Assembly (NCBI RefSeq): GCF_000719095.1
Contig: NZ_JOEH01000015.1
Span: 62,001 to 126,000, forward strand
Origin: Streptacidiphilus jeojiense
GTDB taxonomy: Bacteria > Actinomycetota > Actinomycetes > Streptomycetales > Streptomycetaceae
Length of the DNA: 64,000 bases
Reading direction: 5' to 3'
The notes under the pieces were generated by a model, which was given only the letters and a program-made list of their open reading frames with translations, searched no databases and had not been told where the DNA came from. The position numbers and the translations under genes are program-made. Numbering within the stretch: position 1 is the first letter of the stretch; the number at the start of each line of letters is the position of its first letter. Positions 22,910-32,392 of this stretch are shown piece after piece.

Positions 22910-24592
22910 ATGACGATCATCCCGGTCTCCCCGGCGGATGTGCCCGCGAGACCCTGGCTTGCCGCCGACGCCGGACGCTGGGCGGCCATCCGTGTTCCTC
23001 TCTGGGCCCGACCGCTGGGTCCGGCTCTGTTGTTGTTCGGATCCGTGGTCGCGGCGATCGTGCTCTCGCCGGCCTGCCCGGCGTGCTCGGCGACGGCGCC
23101 CTGCACGACGGACTGGCTCGACGCGGTCGGGACTATGGCCTTTCTGCCGCATCTGCTGTGGCTGTTCCTGCTTCCCGAACTGGCCGTCGTCTCCGCGCCG
23201 CTGTTGCTGCTGTGGATGACAGAACCGTCCACCTGGCAGGGCGGCGCGGGCGAGAAGATCGCGGACACCGTCGTGGTGGTGGCACTCTGCTGGGGCTGGG
23301 CAGCCATGGCAACCCGGCTGCGGACCAGGCGGAAGGCACGCTCGGCGGTGCGCGACGCGGCCGGCGGCATCACCGCCTCCGCCCCGGCGCCGGGCGGGCC
23401 GTGGCTGCGCCGGGGCCTGATCCGCTGGGTCGCCGGTGCACTGGCCTGCACGGTGGCCGCCGTCCTGATCGCGGGCATCGTCCTGGACGACCGCGCCGAC
23501 GACCGCACAGCCGCTACGGCCACCGCGCAGGACGCCCGCGTGGTGGCCGTCGACAACGACGACTACACCCTCACCGTCCGCCTGCCCGACGGCACCCGGC
23601 ACCGGTTCGACGTGCAGGGCAGCTACCGGAACGGCAGCACCGTGCGGGTGCTGGTGCACGGCGACTGGATGCGGCTGGCCTCCGAGCCCTACGGCGACCC
23701 CACCGACCGGCAGGCGGTGGCCCTCCTCTGCGCCGCCCTCGGCCTGACCCTGCTCGGCTGGGGCCTGCTCGCCCACCGACGCGATGCCGCGCTGCGCCGT
23801 GGCCCGGTGCCGGTGCTGCGCGTGCTGACCCGCCGCAACCACGGCCGCACCGAGATATTCGCGGCGGACGACACCGACGCCCTGCACCCCGTGCTGAACT
23901 ACCAGCCGCACGACGGGCAGTGGACCTCACTCCGGCAGGGGCTGCTCTACGGGGCGCCGTGCGGGGGCGCCGAGTTGGTGCTGGCGAGCGCGACGGAGGC
24001 CGGACAGTGGCTCGTCGAGGTGAACATCTCCGCGATACGACGAGGTGCCGCCGCCGACTCCTACGCTCGCACCGCCGAACGCGAGGCCGCGCCCAGCATC
24101 GTCACCGAGGCCCAGGTCCAGCAGGCCCTCGCCGCCATGGCACCGGCGAGCGGACCGGTGCGCCGGCAGGCGGATGCGGCGACCCGCGCAGTCGCGGCAC
24201 TCACCCTGCTGATATCCGGCGCGGTCGTCGCCCTGATGGTGGCCTCCAGGTGGTGGACCCTGATCCTCTGGGTGCCGTTGCTGTGCTCCGGGGCGGTGGC
24301 CTGCCTCCAGGTGATCAGCTGGCGGATCACCGCGGACGCCTTCGGACTGCGCATTCGCAGGATGTGGCGTGGACACCGGGTTCCCTGGGCCGATGTCACA
24401 GGCGTCGTCTTCACCGGGAAGAACGAACTCACCATCTCCTGCCGCACCGGGATCGACGACGTCCGGGTCGGTCGCGTCGCCGTCCCCCGGCTGGACCGCC
24501 TGCTCCGGCGGCCCGCCGTCGGCGAGCGCGCCGCCGTCGAGATCAGTGCCATGGTGCTGGAGCCGGGGCTCCGGCCGACGGACACGGTGTGA
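22910..24592 (+). CDS. multi-span membrane protein with C-terminal PH-like domain
   Basis: A 560-aa protein. Hydrophobic spans lie at about residues 35-53, 75-105, 120-135, 168-187, 260-280 and a pair at about 430-475. Between them are soluble regions, one (about 200-250) with a beta-rich DDYTLTVRLPDGTRHRFDVQ segment. The end (about 475-555: SWRITADAFGLRIRRMWRGH then VPWADVTGVV) is a bacterial PH-like domain. A CPACSATAPC cluster follows the first span. No enzymatic motif is seen. There is no clear Shine-Dalgarno, and CATAAT ends 6 nt before the ATG, so the mRNA could be leaderless. Function unknown. Confidence 0.75.
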   Translation: MTIIPVSPADVPARPWLAADAGRWAAIRVPLWARPLGPALLLFGSVVAAIVLSPACPACSATAPCTTDWLDAVGTMAFLPHLLWLFLLPELAVVSAPLLLLWMTEPSTWQGGAGEKIADTVVVVALCWGWAAMATRLRTRRKARSAVRDAAGGITASAPAPGGPWLRRGLIRWVAGALACTVAAVLIAGIVLDDRADDRTAATATAQDARVVAVDNDDYTLTVRLPDGTRHRFDVQGSYRNGSTVRVLVHGDWMRLASEPYGDPTDRQAVALLCAALGLTLLGWGLLAHRRDAALRRGPVPVLRVLTRRNHGRTEIFAADDTDALHPVLNYQPHDGQWTSLRQGLLYGAPCGGAELVLASATEAGQWLVEVNISAIRRGAAADSYARTAEREAAPSIVTEAQVQQALAAMAPASGPVRRQADAATRAVAALTLLISGAVVALMVASRWWTLILWVPLLCSGAVACLQVISWRITADAFGLRIRRMWRGHRVPWADVTGVVFTGKNELTISCRTGIDDVRVGRVAVPRLDRLLRRPAVGERAAVEISAMVLEPGLRPTDTV

Positions 24593-24776
24593 GACTGCGC
24601 GGTCACCGTAGTCGCACCTGCATCCTGCGTCACTTCCGCGCTGCCGCGGCGGAGGCGGCGGGTGTGTGAAATTGTGGGTTTGTTGGCCGCCGAGTTGCCT
24701 CTGCGGCGACATAGGATCTCCGTGTATCGACGTCGGCTGCCACGTTTCCGGGATGCGTGAGGGGTCTCAGGGTCCG

Positions 24777-26204
24777 ATGATTGTTCTTTCGGGACGGGGA
24801 TCGGACCAGGGAGGCGGGGTGCGTTCCGAGGGATCGGGCGCCGGCCCGGGCAACGGTGAAGCGGTGCGGGCCTCGGCGGCCCCCGGCACCGGCGACCTGC
24901 GCGATCTGCTGGCCGAGCGTGAGCGGCTGGTGCTGCTGAACGAGGCATCCGAACGCATCGGCACCTCGCTGGACCTGGAGGCCACCTGCGCCGAACTGGC
25001 CAGGTTCGCGGTGCCCCGGTTCGCGGATCTGGCGAGCGTGGAGATCCTGCCCCCCGAGGCGCTCCCGGCCGGACTGACCCTGAGCTCGGGTCCGCTGCGT
25101 GCGCAGCGGACCGCCCTGGAGGCGGTCCCGGCGCTGCGCCTCGGCCCGGAGACCCCGGCACCGGTCGGTACCTGGGTGCGGCACCAGCCGGAGTGTCCGA
25201 CATCACAGTGCCTGGAGAGCGGCCTGGTCCTGCTGGACAACCGGCACAGCGGCAGCGCCCCCGGCGACGGGACGCCCGCCGAGGTCTTCTCCTGCGAGAT
25301 CGACGCGGGCGCTGCCGGTGGCAGGTCGGTGCTGCTGGTCCCGCTGCGGGCCCGGGGGCAGCTCATCGGGGTCCTCTCGCTGCTCAGGTCCGCGCACGGG
25401 GTGTCCTTCGTGCCCTTCGGGGAGGACCACGCGATGATCCAGGCCGTCGCCGACCGGGCCGCGCGGAGCATCGACAACGCCCGCCGCCATGCGCTGGCCC
25501 AGGACCTGACCATGGAGCTCCAGCGCGCCCTGCTGGCGGAGCCGGGCAGCCCGCACGCCAACCTGGAGCTGGCCTCGCGCTACCTGCCCTGCGGCACCTC
25601 CGCGATGGTCGGCGGCGACTGGTTCGAGACCATCAGGCTGTCCTTCGGACGCACCCTGCTGGTCATCGGCGACGTCATGGGCCACGGGGTCGAGGCGGCC
25701 GTGGACATGAGCGCCTACCGCACGCTGCTGCGCTACGTCGCGGCCACCGACCTGCCGCCGCACCGCATCCTGCGGCAGCTGGACCACCTCACCTCGCAGA
25801 GCGACGCCACCCGCCCCGCCACCTGCCTGCTCGCCCTGGTCGAGCCCGCGCGCCACCGGGCCACCTTCGCCAGCGCCGGGCATCTGCCGCCCACCCTGCT
25901 GCGGCCCGCCGGGACGGCGCAGCTGCTCTCGGTGCCCACCGGCCCCCCGTTGGGGACCGGCCTGGGCGACTACGAGGCGGTGGTCCACCCGCTGGACCCC
26001 GGGCAGGTGCTGCTGCTCTACACCGACGGTCTGGTCGAGCGCCGCACCGAGGACATCGACGCCTCGCTGGCCAGGCTCACCCGGCTGCAACGCCCGCGCA
26101 GCGGCACACCCCTGGAGCAACTGCTGGACCAGGTCCTGGCCGACGTCACCCCCGCCGTCCCCGACGACGACATCGCCGTCCTGGCCGCCCGTATCCAGGA
26201 CTGA
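24777..26204 (+). CDS. GAF and SpoIIE/PP2C-type serine phosphatase
   Basis: 475 aa from the ATG at 24777; an alternative in-frame ATG at 24753 is possible. After a short disordered N-terminus, a GAF-like sensor domain (about residues 45-235) ends in ARSIDNARRHALAQDLTMEL, the helix that joins it to the phosphatase. The SpoIIE/RsbU PP2C domain (about 240-475) is intact: AMVGGDWFETI, GDVMGHGVEAA (metal Asp), SAGHLPP and PDDDIAVLAARI. Such proteins dephosphorylate anti-sigma-factor antagonists to release sigma factors of the SigB/SigF type. No anti-sigma gene is adjacent, so the partner is encoded elsewhere. Confidence 0.88.
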   Translation: MIVLSGRGSDQGGGVRSEGSGAGPGNGEAVRASAAPGTGDLRDLLAERERLVLLNEASERIGTSLDLEATCAELARFAVPRFADLASVEILPPEALPAGLTLSSGPLRAQRTALEAVPALRLGPETPAPVGTWVRHQPECPTSQCLESGLVLLDNRHSGSAPGDGTPAEVFSCEIDAGAAGGRSVLLVPLRARGQLIGVLSLLRSAHGVSFVPFGEDHAMIQAVADRAARSIDNARRHALAQDLTMELQRALLAEPGSPHANLELASRYLPCGTSAMVGGDWFETIRLSFGRTLLVIGDVMGHGVEAAVDMSAYRTLLRYVAATDLPPHRILRQLDHLTSQSDATRPATCLLALVEPARHRATFASAGHLPPTLLRPAGTAQLLSVPTGPPLGTGLGDYEAVVHPLDPGQVLLLYTDGLVERRTEDIDASLARLTRLQRPRSGTPLEQLLDQVLADVTPAVPDDDIAVLAARIQD

Positions 26205-26284
26205 GCCGGGCGACCCGCCGGGCCCGGGCGCCGCACCGCGTGCAGGGCACGTTCGGGCACTGGGCCTGCATTAGGCTGACGGGC

Positions 26285-27166
26285 ATGAAACTCCACGTCG
26301 GATGTGCGATGTGGACGCACGCCGCTTGGCAGGGCAGCCTGCTGCCGCACCCGCTCCCGCCCCGGGAACGGCTGCGCGCGTACGCGAGTTGGTGCAACGC
26401 GGTGGAGGGCAACACCACCTTCTACGCCACGCCGTCCGCGGCCACGGCAGCCTCCTGGGCCGAGCAGACCGCACCGGACTTCCGGTTCCTGCTCAAGCTG
26501 CCCAAGCAGATCACCCATGAGCGGCGGCTGGCCGACACCGACGGCCTGCTGCGCTCCTTCCTGGACGTGGTCGAACCGCTCGGTCCGCGGGTGCACGCGC
26601 TGTGGGTGCAACTGCCGGCGTCCTTCGGCCCGTCGGACCTCGGCACGCTCGCCGCGTTCCTGCACCGGGTACCGCGCGGGCTCCGCTGCACGGTCGAGGT
26701 GCGGCACCCGGCGTTCTTCGAGGACCCGCGCTGGGAACGGCGGTTGGAGGGGGTCCTGAACGACGTCGGTGCCGAGTGGACCTCGTTCGACACCACCGAC
26801 CTGTTCGCGGCCCCGCCCAGCAGCGCGGCGGAGCGGGAGGCCTGGCAGAAGAAGCCCCGACTCCCGCGCAGGTCACGGGCGTTGACCGAGCACCCGGTGG
26901 TCCGCTACATCGGCAGGGACGAGCTCGGACAGGAGCAGCTCGGACGGGACGGTGCGCAGCCCACCGCGGCGGGCTGGCGCCACTGGACCGGCACGGTGGC
27001 CGACTGGCTGCGCGAGGGCCGCTCCCCCACGGTGTTCCTGCACACCCCGGACAACGAGCAGGCGCTCTCCCTCGCCCGCCGCTTCCACGACGGCGTCAGC
27101 AGTCTGGTCCCCGGGCTCGAACCGCTCCCCGAGCCGGTCCCCACCGGCCCGCCGACGCTCTTCTGA
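26285..27166 (+). CDS. DUF72 family protein
   Basis: A 293-aa protein with the DUF72/YecE signature: VGCAMWTHAAWQGSLLP at the N-terminus, CNAVEGNTTFYATPSAATAA (the E-x-N-T-T/S-F-Y motif) and FRFLLKLPKQITHERRL. The fold is a TIM-like barrel distantly related to sugar isomerases and endonuclease IV. The biochemical role is not established. Compared with typical members the catalytic-looking residues are kept. The start has only a weak Shine-Dalgarno. It lies 80 bp downstream of the phosphatase on the same strand and might be co-transcribed. Confidence 0.85.
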   Translation: MKLHVGCAMWTHAAWQGSLLPHPLPPRERLRAYASWCNAVEGNTTFYATPSAATAASWAEQTAPDFRFLLKLPKQITHERRLADTDGLLRSFLDVVEPLGPRVHALWVQLPASFGPSDLGTLAAFLHRVPRGLRCTVEVRHPAFFEDPRWERRLEGVLNDVGAEWTSFDTTDLFAAPPSSAAEREAWQKKPRLPRRSRALTEHPVVRYIGRDELGQEQLGRDGAQPTAAGWRHWTGTVADWLREGRSPTVFLHTPDNEQALSLARRFHDGVSSLVPGLEPLPEPVPTGPPTLF

Positions 27167-27208
27167 CAGCCGACGCATCGTCATCTGCTGGTACTGCACT
27201 GGGAGTTG

Positions 27209-27276
27209 CCTGGCAGTCCAGGAATTTGGTCTAGTCCTCTTGACGTGGACCCGTACAGGTTGTTTGGTATGTACCA
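27209..27276 (+). promoter_or_regulatory. chitinase control region with DasR-like sites
   Basis: TGGTCTAGTCCT (27227-27238) matches 10 of 12 bases of the DasR element core TGGTCTAGACCA known from Streptomyces chitin genes. A second palindrome, TGGTA-TG-TACCA (27265-27276), and a 5-bp-arm repeat, CCTGG-CAGT-CCAGG (27209-27222), flank it. TTGACG (27240-27245) is a candidate -35. The arrangement fits N-acetylglucosamine/chitin-responsive control of the gene that follows. Confidence 0.58.
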
Positions 27277-27348
27277 ACGCCAGGCCTGCGCCGCACGACC
27301 CCCACACCCCCACGCCCGACGGGGCATCCCCCGAAAGGGATAACTGTC

Positions 27349-29058
27349 ATGCACCTGGCAAAGCTTGCAGCTTCCGCCTGCGCTCTCGCGCTCACGACCG
27401 CCGGCGCGGTCGTCGCTCTGGCCCCCACCAGCAGCGCCGCCACGGGCAGCGTCTACTCCGTGGCCCCCTACGTCGACATGTCCAACGGCCAGGAGGGCAT
27501 GCTCGACACCGCCATCACCGGACACGGCCTCAAGGCCTACACCGCGGCCTTCGTGCTCGGCGAGGGCTGTACCCAGATCTGGGGCGACACCCTCCCCATC
27601 GGCGCCGACTCCTACACCGACCCGCTGATCGCCAAGGCGAAGTCCGAGGGCGCCTCCGTGATCGTCTCCTCCGGCGGCTCCGCCGGTGAGCCGCTCGCCT
27701 GGACCTGCTCCACGCAGAGCAGCATCGACGCCGGGTACCAGGCCATCATCAACGACTACGGGGTCACCCAGCTGGACTTCGACGTCGAGGGCGCCGCAGT
27801 CGCGGACACCGCCGCCGCAGCCCGGCAGATGCAGGCGATGAAGGACCTCAAGGCGTCCAACCCCGGCCTGCAGTTCTCGATGACCCTGCCGGTGCTGGCC
27901 AGCGGGCTGACCAACGACGGCATCAACATCCTCAAGGCCGCCAAGACCGCGGGCATCAAGATCGACGTGGTCAACATCATGACCATGGACTACTACTCCG
28001 GCACCGGCACCGAGATGGGCCAGGGCTCGGTCGCCGCCGCTCAGGCCACTCTGGCGCAGATGCAGGCCGTCGACTCCAGCTACACCTACGCCAACCTCGG
28101 GATCACCCCGATGATCGGCAAGAACGACGACGGTTCGACCTTCACCCTCGCCGACGCCCAGACGGTGGAGAGCTTCGCCGTGCAGCACAGCGTCGGACGG
28201 CTGGCGTTCTGGTCGGTCGACCGCGACCAGCCCTGCAGCGGCACCGCCAACTCGCTGTCCACCTGCAGCGAGATCAGCCAGAACAGCCTGGCCTTCACGG
28301 ACGCGTTCGTACCGTACGAGGGCAGCTCGGGCGGCGGTGGCGGCACCACCACCAGTGACTTCTCGCTCGCCGTCTCACCGGGCTCGGCGTCGGTCGCCCA
28401 GGGCGGCTCCGCCACCGCGACCGTCTCCACGGCGGTCACCTCCGGCAGCGCCGAGTCGGTCAGCCTCTCCGCGTCCGGCGCGCCTTCCGGCGTCACCGTC
28501 TCGCTCAGCCCGACCTCCGTCTCCTCCGGCGGCAGTTCGACGCTGACGGCGACGGTGGGCTCCTCCGTGGCCGCGGGCAGCTACCCGATCACGGTCACTG
28601 GCACCGCCTCCACCGGCAGCCACAGCGCGACCTACACCCTGACCGTCACCAGCACCACCTCCGGCGGCGGTGGCGGCGGCTCGCTGACCAACGCCGGCTT
28701 CGAGACCGGCAGCCTCAGCCCGTGGACCTGCGCCGCCGGCAGCGCGGTGGTCTCCAGCCCGGTCCACTCCGGCAGCCACGCCCTGCAGGTCGTGCCCAGC
28801 GCCAGCAGCACCGGCGAGTGCGACCAGACGGTCACGCTGTCCCCCAACCACACCTACACCCTGACCGGCTGGGTCCAGGGCCCGTACGCCTACATCGGCG
28901 TCAGCGGCGGCGCCAGCGCCAGCACCTGGTCCAACAGCACCAGTTGGAACCAGCTGTCGACCTCCTTCACCACCGGCAGCAGCGGCACCGTCACCGTCTT
29001 CGTCCACGGCTGGTACGGCCAGGCCAACGTCTACGCGGACGACTTCACCCTCGGCTAG
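27349..29058 (+). CDS. secreted GH18 chitinase with Ig-like linker and C-terminal CBM
   Basis: A 569-aa protein. The Sec signal peptide is residues 1-32 (cut near SSAATG). The GH18 barrel covers about 34-325, with [11 protein letters not shown] (barrel strand 3) and the catalytic LDFDVEG (Asp143, Asp145, Glu147), which is intact. A Gly-rich linker follows. Then comes an Ig/FN3-like repeat module (about 335-435) with Ser/Thr-rich strands, a second Gly linker and a jelly-roll carbohydrate-binding module (about 448-569; [22 protein letters not shown]) of the CBM4/9/35 type. It hydrolyses chitin outside the cell. AAGGGA precedes the ATG. DasR-like sites lie upstream. Confidence 0.9.
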   Translation: MHLAKLAASACALALTTAGAVVALAPTSSAATGSVYSVAPYVDMSNGQEGMLDTAITGHGLKAYTAAFVLGEGCTQIWGDTLPIGADSYTDPLIAKAKSEGASVIVSSGGSAGEPLAWTCSTQSSIDAGYQAIINDYGVTQLDFDVEGAAVADTAAAARQMQAMKDLKASNPGLQFSMTLPVLASGLTNDGINILKAAKTAGIKIDVVNIMTMDYYSGTGTEMGQGSVAAAQATLAQMQAVDSSYTYANLGITPMIGKNDDGSTFTLADAQTVESFAVQHSVGRLAFWSVDRDQPCSGTANSLSTCSEISQNSLAFTDAFVPYEGSSGGGGGTTTSDFSLAVSPGSASVAQGGSATATVSTAVTSGSAESVSLSASGAPSGVTVSLSPTSVSSGGSSTLTATVGSSVAAGSYPITVTGTASTGSHSATYTLTVTSTTSGGGGGGSLTNAGFETGSLSPWTCAAGSAVVSSPVHSGSHALQVVPSASSTGECDQTVTLSPNHTYTLTGWVQGPYAYIGVSGGASASTWSNSTSWNQLSTSFTTGSSGTVTVFVHGWYGQANVYADDFTLG

Positions 29059-29096
29059 GCAGCCGGCCGGGTACCGGCACCACCCGCGCAGGGCCC

Positions 29097-29133
29097 GCCT
29101 GTCCCCGCCGTGCTCACTGCGGCGGGGACAGGC
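29097..29133. terminator. bidirectional hairpin terminator
   Basis: Perfect 14-bp stem, GCCTGTCCCCGCCG (29097-29110) with CGGCGGGGACAGGC (29120-29133), and a 9-nt loop. The right arm includes the last codons of the convergent DUF2264 gene. Confidence 0.82.
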
Positions 29134-31129
29134 GCACGCTGTCCCTCCTGCCGTCGCCCCAACCGACGGTGGCGAGCAGCGCACCGTCCTCGGCTGACGT
29201 GACGTCGACCAGCAGCCCCTCGGCGGTGTCCGGCCCTGCCGCCGTGCCGGAGAGGCAGACCAGCGCGGCATACAGCTCGCCGGGGACGACCGCGCCCGAG
29301 GTGGCCAGCCACGGCGTCGCGGAGTGCCGCCCGAGGGCGTTGGCGTCGCGGGCCCCGGCCACACCCGCCCGGTCGAAGCCGCGCAGGCCGACCACGGTGG
29401 AGGCCAGGCCGTCGGGCCGGCGCAGCCAGGCAGCGGGGTCGGGGCCGGGATCGGCGGAGGTCTGCACCGACAGCGGCGCGTCGTCCGCGAGGCAGTACCC
29501 GCCCACGCGCAGCCGCAGTGGCTGGTCCGTGGCACCGTCCACCCGGACCAGCCGGACTTCGAGCGGCCCGTGCAGCACCGAGGCAGTGGTGATCCACGGT
29601 CCGTCCCGGAACGCGGGTGCGGCGGGCCCGTCCGCGTAGGGCGCCGGCACCGGTCCGAGCGGCCAGTGGGCCCGGTGCCGGGAGGACGCTACCTGCTCGT
29701 CCAGTTGGAGCCGGGTCAGCGGGCGGCGGTGGGACGGGCGTCCGGTCCAGTCGAGCAGGGCTACGTGGGAGTCCAGGGGATCGTTCAGGGCCTCGTCGCC
29801 GCTGTCGGGAAAGGCGTGGGTGGAGTAGCACAGCCGCGCGTACGCCGGGTCGTCGGCCTCGGCCGCCGGTGGCCCCGACCCGGCGTGGTCGCTGCCGTGG
29901 TTGACCACCCGGACCACCCCGTCGGCGGCGGTCCCGTTGACCAGCCAGCCCGGGGCGGCCAGTCTGCGGCGGAAGTCGCCCTCCTCGATCGGCAGCGGCA
30001 GTTCCGCCTCGGTCCACACCGGGTGGTCCCGGGGCAGTACCAGCCCGGCGAAGCCCTTGCTGGACCAGTACGGCGAGCCCGGCCCGGAGTACGGCTGCCG
30101 CAGCGCGGTGAACTCGCGGTGCCAGCCCAGGGGTTGCAGACCACGCGGGTCGAAGGCGCCCCGTTCCGCGAAGTGCCGCAGCGTGCCGCTGGCCAGACGC
30201 CGGGTCAGCCCCGGCTTCAGCGGGGTGGCGTCGAAGACCGCGCCGACCCACAGCGGGCACAGGGTCGCATAACGGTACGTCAGCGACCGTCCCTGGAGCA
30301 GCGGCCTGCCCTCCGCGCCGACCAGGAACGGTGCGTCGTCGAGGTAGCGGCGCAGCCGCTCGCTGTAGCGGGGCAGCAGCGCGGGGTCCGCGTCGGTGCC
30401 GGAGACGCGGCAGTACCAGAGCGGGTAGTACTGCATGGCCCAGCCGGAGTAGTGGTCGAAGTTCCGCAGGCCGCGCCCCGACTGCGGGCCGTCCGACTGC
30501 GGGCCGTCCGACTCCCGGTGGCCGCCGTCGGAGTACCAGCCGTGGCCGGCGTACCAGTGCTCGGTGCGGGCCACGGCGTGCTCGATGTCCGGCTCGTGGA
30601 ACGGCGCGCCGACCGAGCGCAGGAAGGCCGAGGTGACGGCGCGGAACCAGACCCAGTTGTTGTCGGGGACCTCGGTGCCGTGCATCGCGGTCATCCACTC
30701 GACGATCCGCTGCCGCACCCGGTCGTCGAGCCGGTCCCAGATCCAGGGCCGGGACTCGTGCAGGGCGATGGCCACCGAGGCGCACTCCACCTTGGCCTGG
30801 CCGCACGCGTCCAGCAGCGGCCAGGCGTCCTCCGCGGCCGGGTCGGAGCCGGCAGCCAGCCCCTCGGCGTACCACTCGGCGAGGCCTGCGGGGTCGTCGT
30901 CGCCACCCTGGGCCAGTCGGAACCCGGCCAGCAGGAAGGTGCGGGCGAAGCCTTCGAGCCCGTCGCTGCGGCGTCCGTTGCGGCTGGCCGGGCCCACCGG
31001 TTCGACCAGTCCGTGACGCCGCGTGGCGAACGGCCGCACCGCCAGGAGTTGACGGTCCGCCAGTTCCTCCCAGTGGGCCCGGGTCCAACCGGTGTACGGG
31101 GAGGTCCGACGGTCGTCGCCGGGTATCAC
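29114..31129 (-). CDS. DUF2264 protein (GH154-like), likely glycan-degrading
   Basis: A 671-aa protein with no signal peptide. Residues 25-400 form the alpha/alpha-barrel DUF2264 domain: LEGFARTFLLAGFRLAQGG, VPDNNWVWFRAVTSAFLRSV, GWYSDGGHR and YSGWAMQYYPLWYCR are characteristic. A C-terminal beta-rich region (about 420-671) follows. Relatives are placed near GH154 and unsaturated glucuronyl hydrolases, so cytosolic hydrolysis of imported uronate-containing oligosaccharides is a reasonable inference. The ATG overlaps the LacI stop by 4 bp, so the two are translationally coupled. The divergent ABC importer is the likely source of substrate. Residues SDGPQ occur twice in tandem, from a 15-bp duplication. 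Confidence 0.82.
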   Translation of the reverse strand: MIPGDDRRTSPYTGWTRAHWEELADRQLLAVRPFATRRHGLVEPVGPASRNGRRSDGLEGFARTFLLAGFRLAQGGDDDPAGLAEWYAEGLAAGSDPAAEDAWPLLDACGQAKVECASVAIALHESRPWIWDRLDDRVRQRIVEWMTAMHGTEVPDNNWVWFRAVTSAFLRSVGAPFHEPDIEHAVARTEHWYAGHGWYSDGGHRESDGPQSDGPQSGRGLRNFDHYSGWAMQYYPLWYCRVSGTDADPALLPRYSERLRRYLDDAPFLVGAEGRPLLQGRSLTYRYATLCPLWVGAVFDATPLKPGLTRRLASGTLRHFAERGAFDPRGLQPLGWHREFTALRQPYSGPGSPYWSSKGFAGLVLPRDHPVWTEAELPLPIEEGDFRRRLAAPGWLVNGTAADGVVRVVNHGSDHAGSGPPAAEADDPAYARLCYSTHAFPDSGDEALNDPLDSHVALLDWTGRPSHRRPLTRLQLDEQVASSRHRAHWPLGPVPAPYADGPAAPAFRDGPWITTASVLHGPLEVRLVRVDGATDQPLRLRVGGYCLADDAPLSVQTSADPGPDPAAWLRRPDGLASTVVGLRGFDRAGVAGARDANALGRHSATPWLATSGAVVPGELYAALVCLSGTAAGPDTAEGLLVDVTSAEDGALLATVGWGDGRRDSVRLSPPQ
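30480..30509 (-). repeat. in-frame 15-bp tandem duplication inside the DUF2264 gene
   Basis: GACTGCGGGCCGTCC (plus-strand view) occurs twice back to back and gives a repeated SDGPQ pentapeptide in a surface loop after the GWYSDGGHRE segment. It keeps the frame. Confidence 0.85.
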
Positions 31130-32199
31130 GGGGTCCCCTTTCCGGAGAGGCGGGCCGGCGGTGCCACCGACTGCCGGACGACGATGTGCGAGCCGAGCAT
31201 CACGTGCCGGCGCGGCGGGTCCCCGGCCCGCCGGTGCAGCGCCAGCCGGGTGGCGGACCGGCCCAGTTCCTGCTGCGGCACGTGCACGGTGGTGAGGCCG
31301 GGGTAGACGTCCTCGGCCAGCGGAATGTCGTCGAAACCGACGACCGACACGTCGTCGGGCACGGAGCGCCCCAGGTCGCGGGCGGCGGCGACGGCGCCGG
31401 CCGCGCTCATGTCGTTGGCGCAGAAGACCGCGGTGGCATCGGTGCCGGTGAGCAGGGTGCGGGCGGCGGCGTAACCCGTCTCCCGGGTCATGTCGCTGCT
31501 CGCGATCAGGGCGGGGTCGGGTTCGATGCCGTAGGCCCGCAGCGCGCGCTCGTAGCCGTGCAGGCGCTGCCGAGCGACGCTGAACTCGTGCGGTCCGGCC
31601 AGGTGCGCGACCCGGGTGTGGCCGGCGGAGAGCAGGTGGTTGGTGGCGGCGAACGCTCCCCCCTCCACGTCGCTCTCGACCACGTCGATCGGAGCGTCGG
31701 GCCCGGCCCAGGAGCGTCCGCAGAGCACCATGCGCGCCCCGGCGCGGTCCAGCGCCTCGGCGGCTGCGGCGAGTTGGCCGAGGTGCTGCTCGCCCTCGGC
31801 CATGCCGCCGACCAGGATCACCGCCTCCACCCCCCGGGCGCGCAGCAGTTCGATGACGGAGAGCTCGCGCTCGGGGACGCCCTGGGTGGAGCAGACGATG
31901 CAGACCCGGCCGTCGGCCATGGCCTGCTCCTCGACTCCGGAGGCGACGTTCATGAAGAACGGCGAGGTGATGTCGTTGACCACCACCGCGACCAGTCCGG
32001 ACCTGGCGTTCAGCGAGCGCGCATTGGCGTTGACGACGTAGTCGAGGGCCTCGACGGCCTTCATCACCCGTTCCTGGGTCTCCGGCGGCGCGGTGTAGGA
32101 GCCGCTGAGGATGCGGGAGACCGTGGCGACCGAGACCTGCGCGCGCTCCGCCACGTCGCGGATGGTCGGCCGCCCGCTCGAGCTGCGGCCACGTGCCAT
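31126..32199 (-). CDS. LacI-family transcriptional repressor of the sugar ABC locus
   Basis: A 357-aa protein. The LacI HTH is at residues 11-32 (TIRDVAERAQVSVATVSRIL), with hinge helix about 50-60. The periplasmic-binding-like effector domain follows (NDITSPFFMNVASGVEEQA; ILVGGMAEGEQHL; FCANDMSAAGAVAAARDLG; VSVVGFDDIPLAEDVYPGLT). It is divergent from the sugar-binding lipoprotein gene and coupled by ATGA overlap to the DUF2264 gene. The TGNAAACGTT boxes at 32239 and 32338 are its expected operators. The inducer is probably an imported oligosaccharide. Confidence 0.92.
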   Translation of the reverse strand: MARGRSSSGRPTIRDVAERAQVSVATVSRILSGSYTAPPETQERVMKAVEALDYVVNANARSLNARSGLVAVVVNDITSPFFMNVASGVEEQAMADGRVCIVCSTQGVPERELSVIELLRARGVEAVILVGGMAEGEQHLGQLAAAAEALDRAGARMVLCGRSWAGPDAPIDVVESDVEGGAFAATNHLLSAGHTRVAHLAGPHEFSVARQRLHGYERALRAYGIEPDPALIASSDMTRETGYAAARTLLTGTDATAVFCANDMSAAGAVAAARDLGRSVPDDVSVVGFDDIPLAEDVYPGLTTVHVPQQELGRSATRLALHRRAGDPPRRHVMLGSHIVVRQSVAPPARLSGKGTP

Positions 32200-32226
32200 G
32201 GTTCTGCCCTCCGGTACGAGTGGATC

Positions 32227-32252
32227 GTGTAACGCGGATGCAAACGTTACAC
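32227..32252. promoter_or_regulatory. LacI operator near the repressor start
   Basis: GTGTAACG and CGTTACAC (32227-32234, 32245-32252) form perfect 8-bp arms around 10 nt. The right half holds TGCAAACGTTACA, the same core as the box at the importer promoter. It sits 28 bp upstream of the lacI start codon, so autoregulation is likely. Confidence 0.68.
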
Positions 32253-32300
32253 AGGATGACCCTCTCCGACTACACCTACTCGCGAATTCTGCGCGGAGTA

Positions 32301-32362
32301 TTGACGGCTCTCCAGGCAGGACCTAGCGTCCCGTCACTGTAAACGTTTCCATGAACGTTACA
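32301..32362 (+). promoter_or_regulatory. importer promoter with LacI operator at the start site
   Basis: TTGACG (32301-32306), 17-bp spacer, TAGCGT (32324-32329) is a good actinomycete promoter. TGTAAACGTTTCCA (32338-32351) matches the LacI/CcpA-type consensus TGWAANCGNTNWCA at 13 of 14 positions and lies just after the expected transcription start. A partial box, TGAACGTTACA (32352-32362), abuts it. This is a textbook repression layout. Confidence 0.78.
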
Positions 32363-32392
32363 TCGTCTTCCCCTCACGGAAGGTCCATGCAG

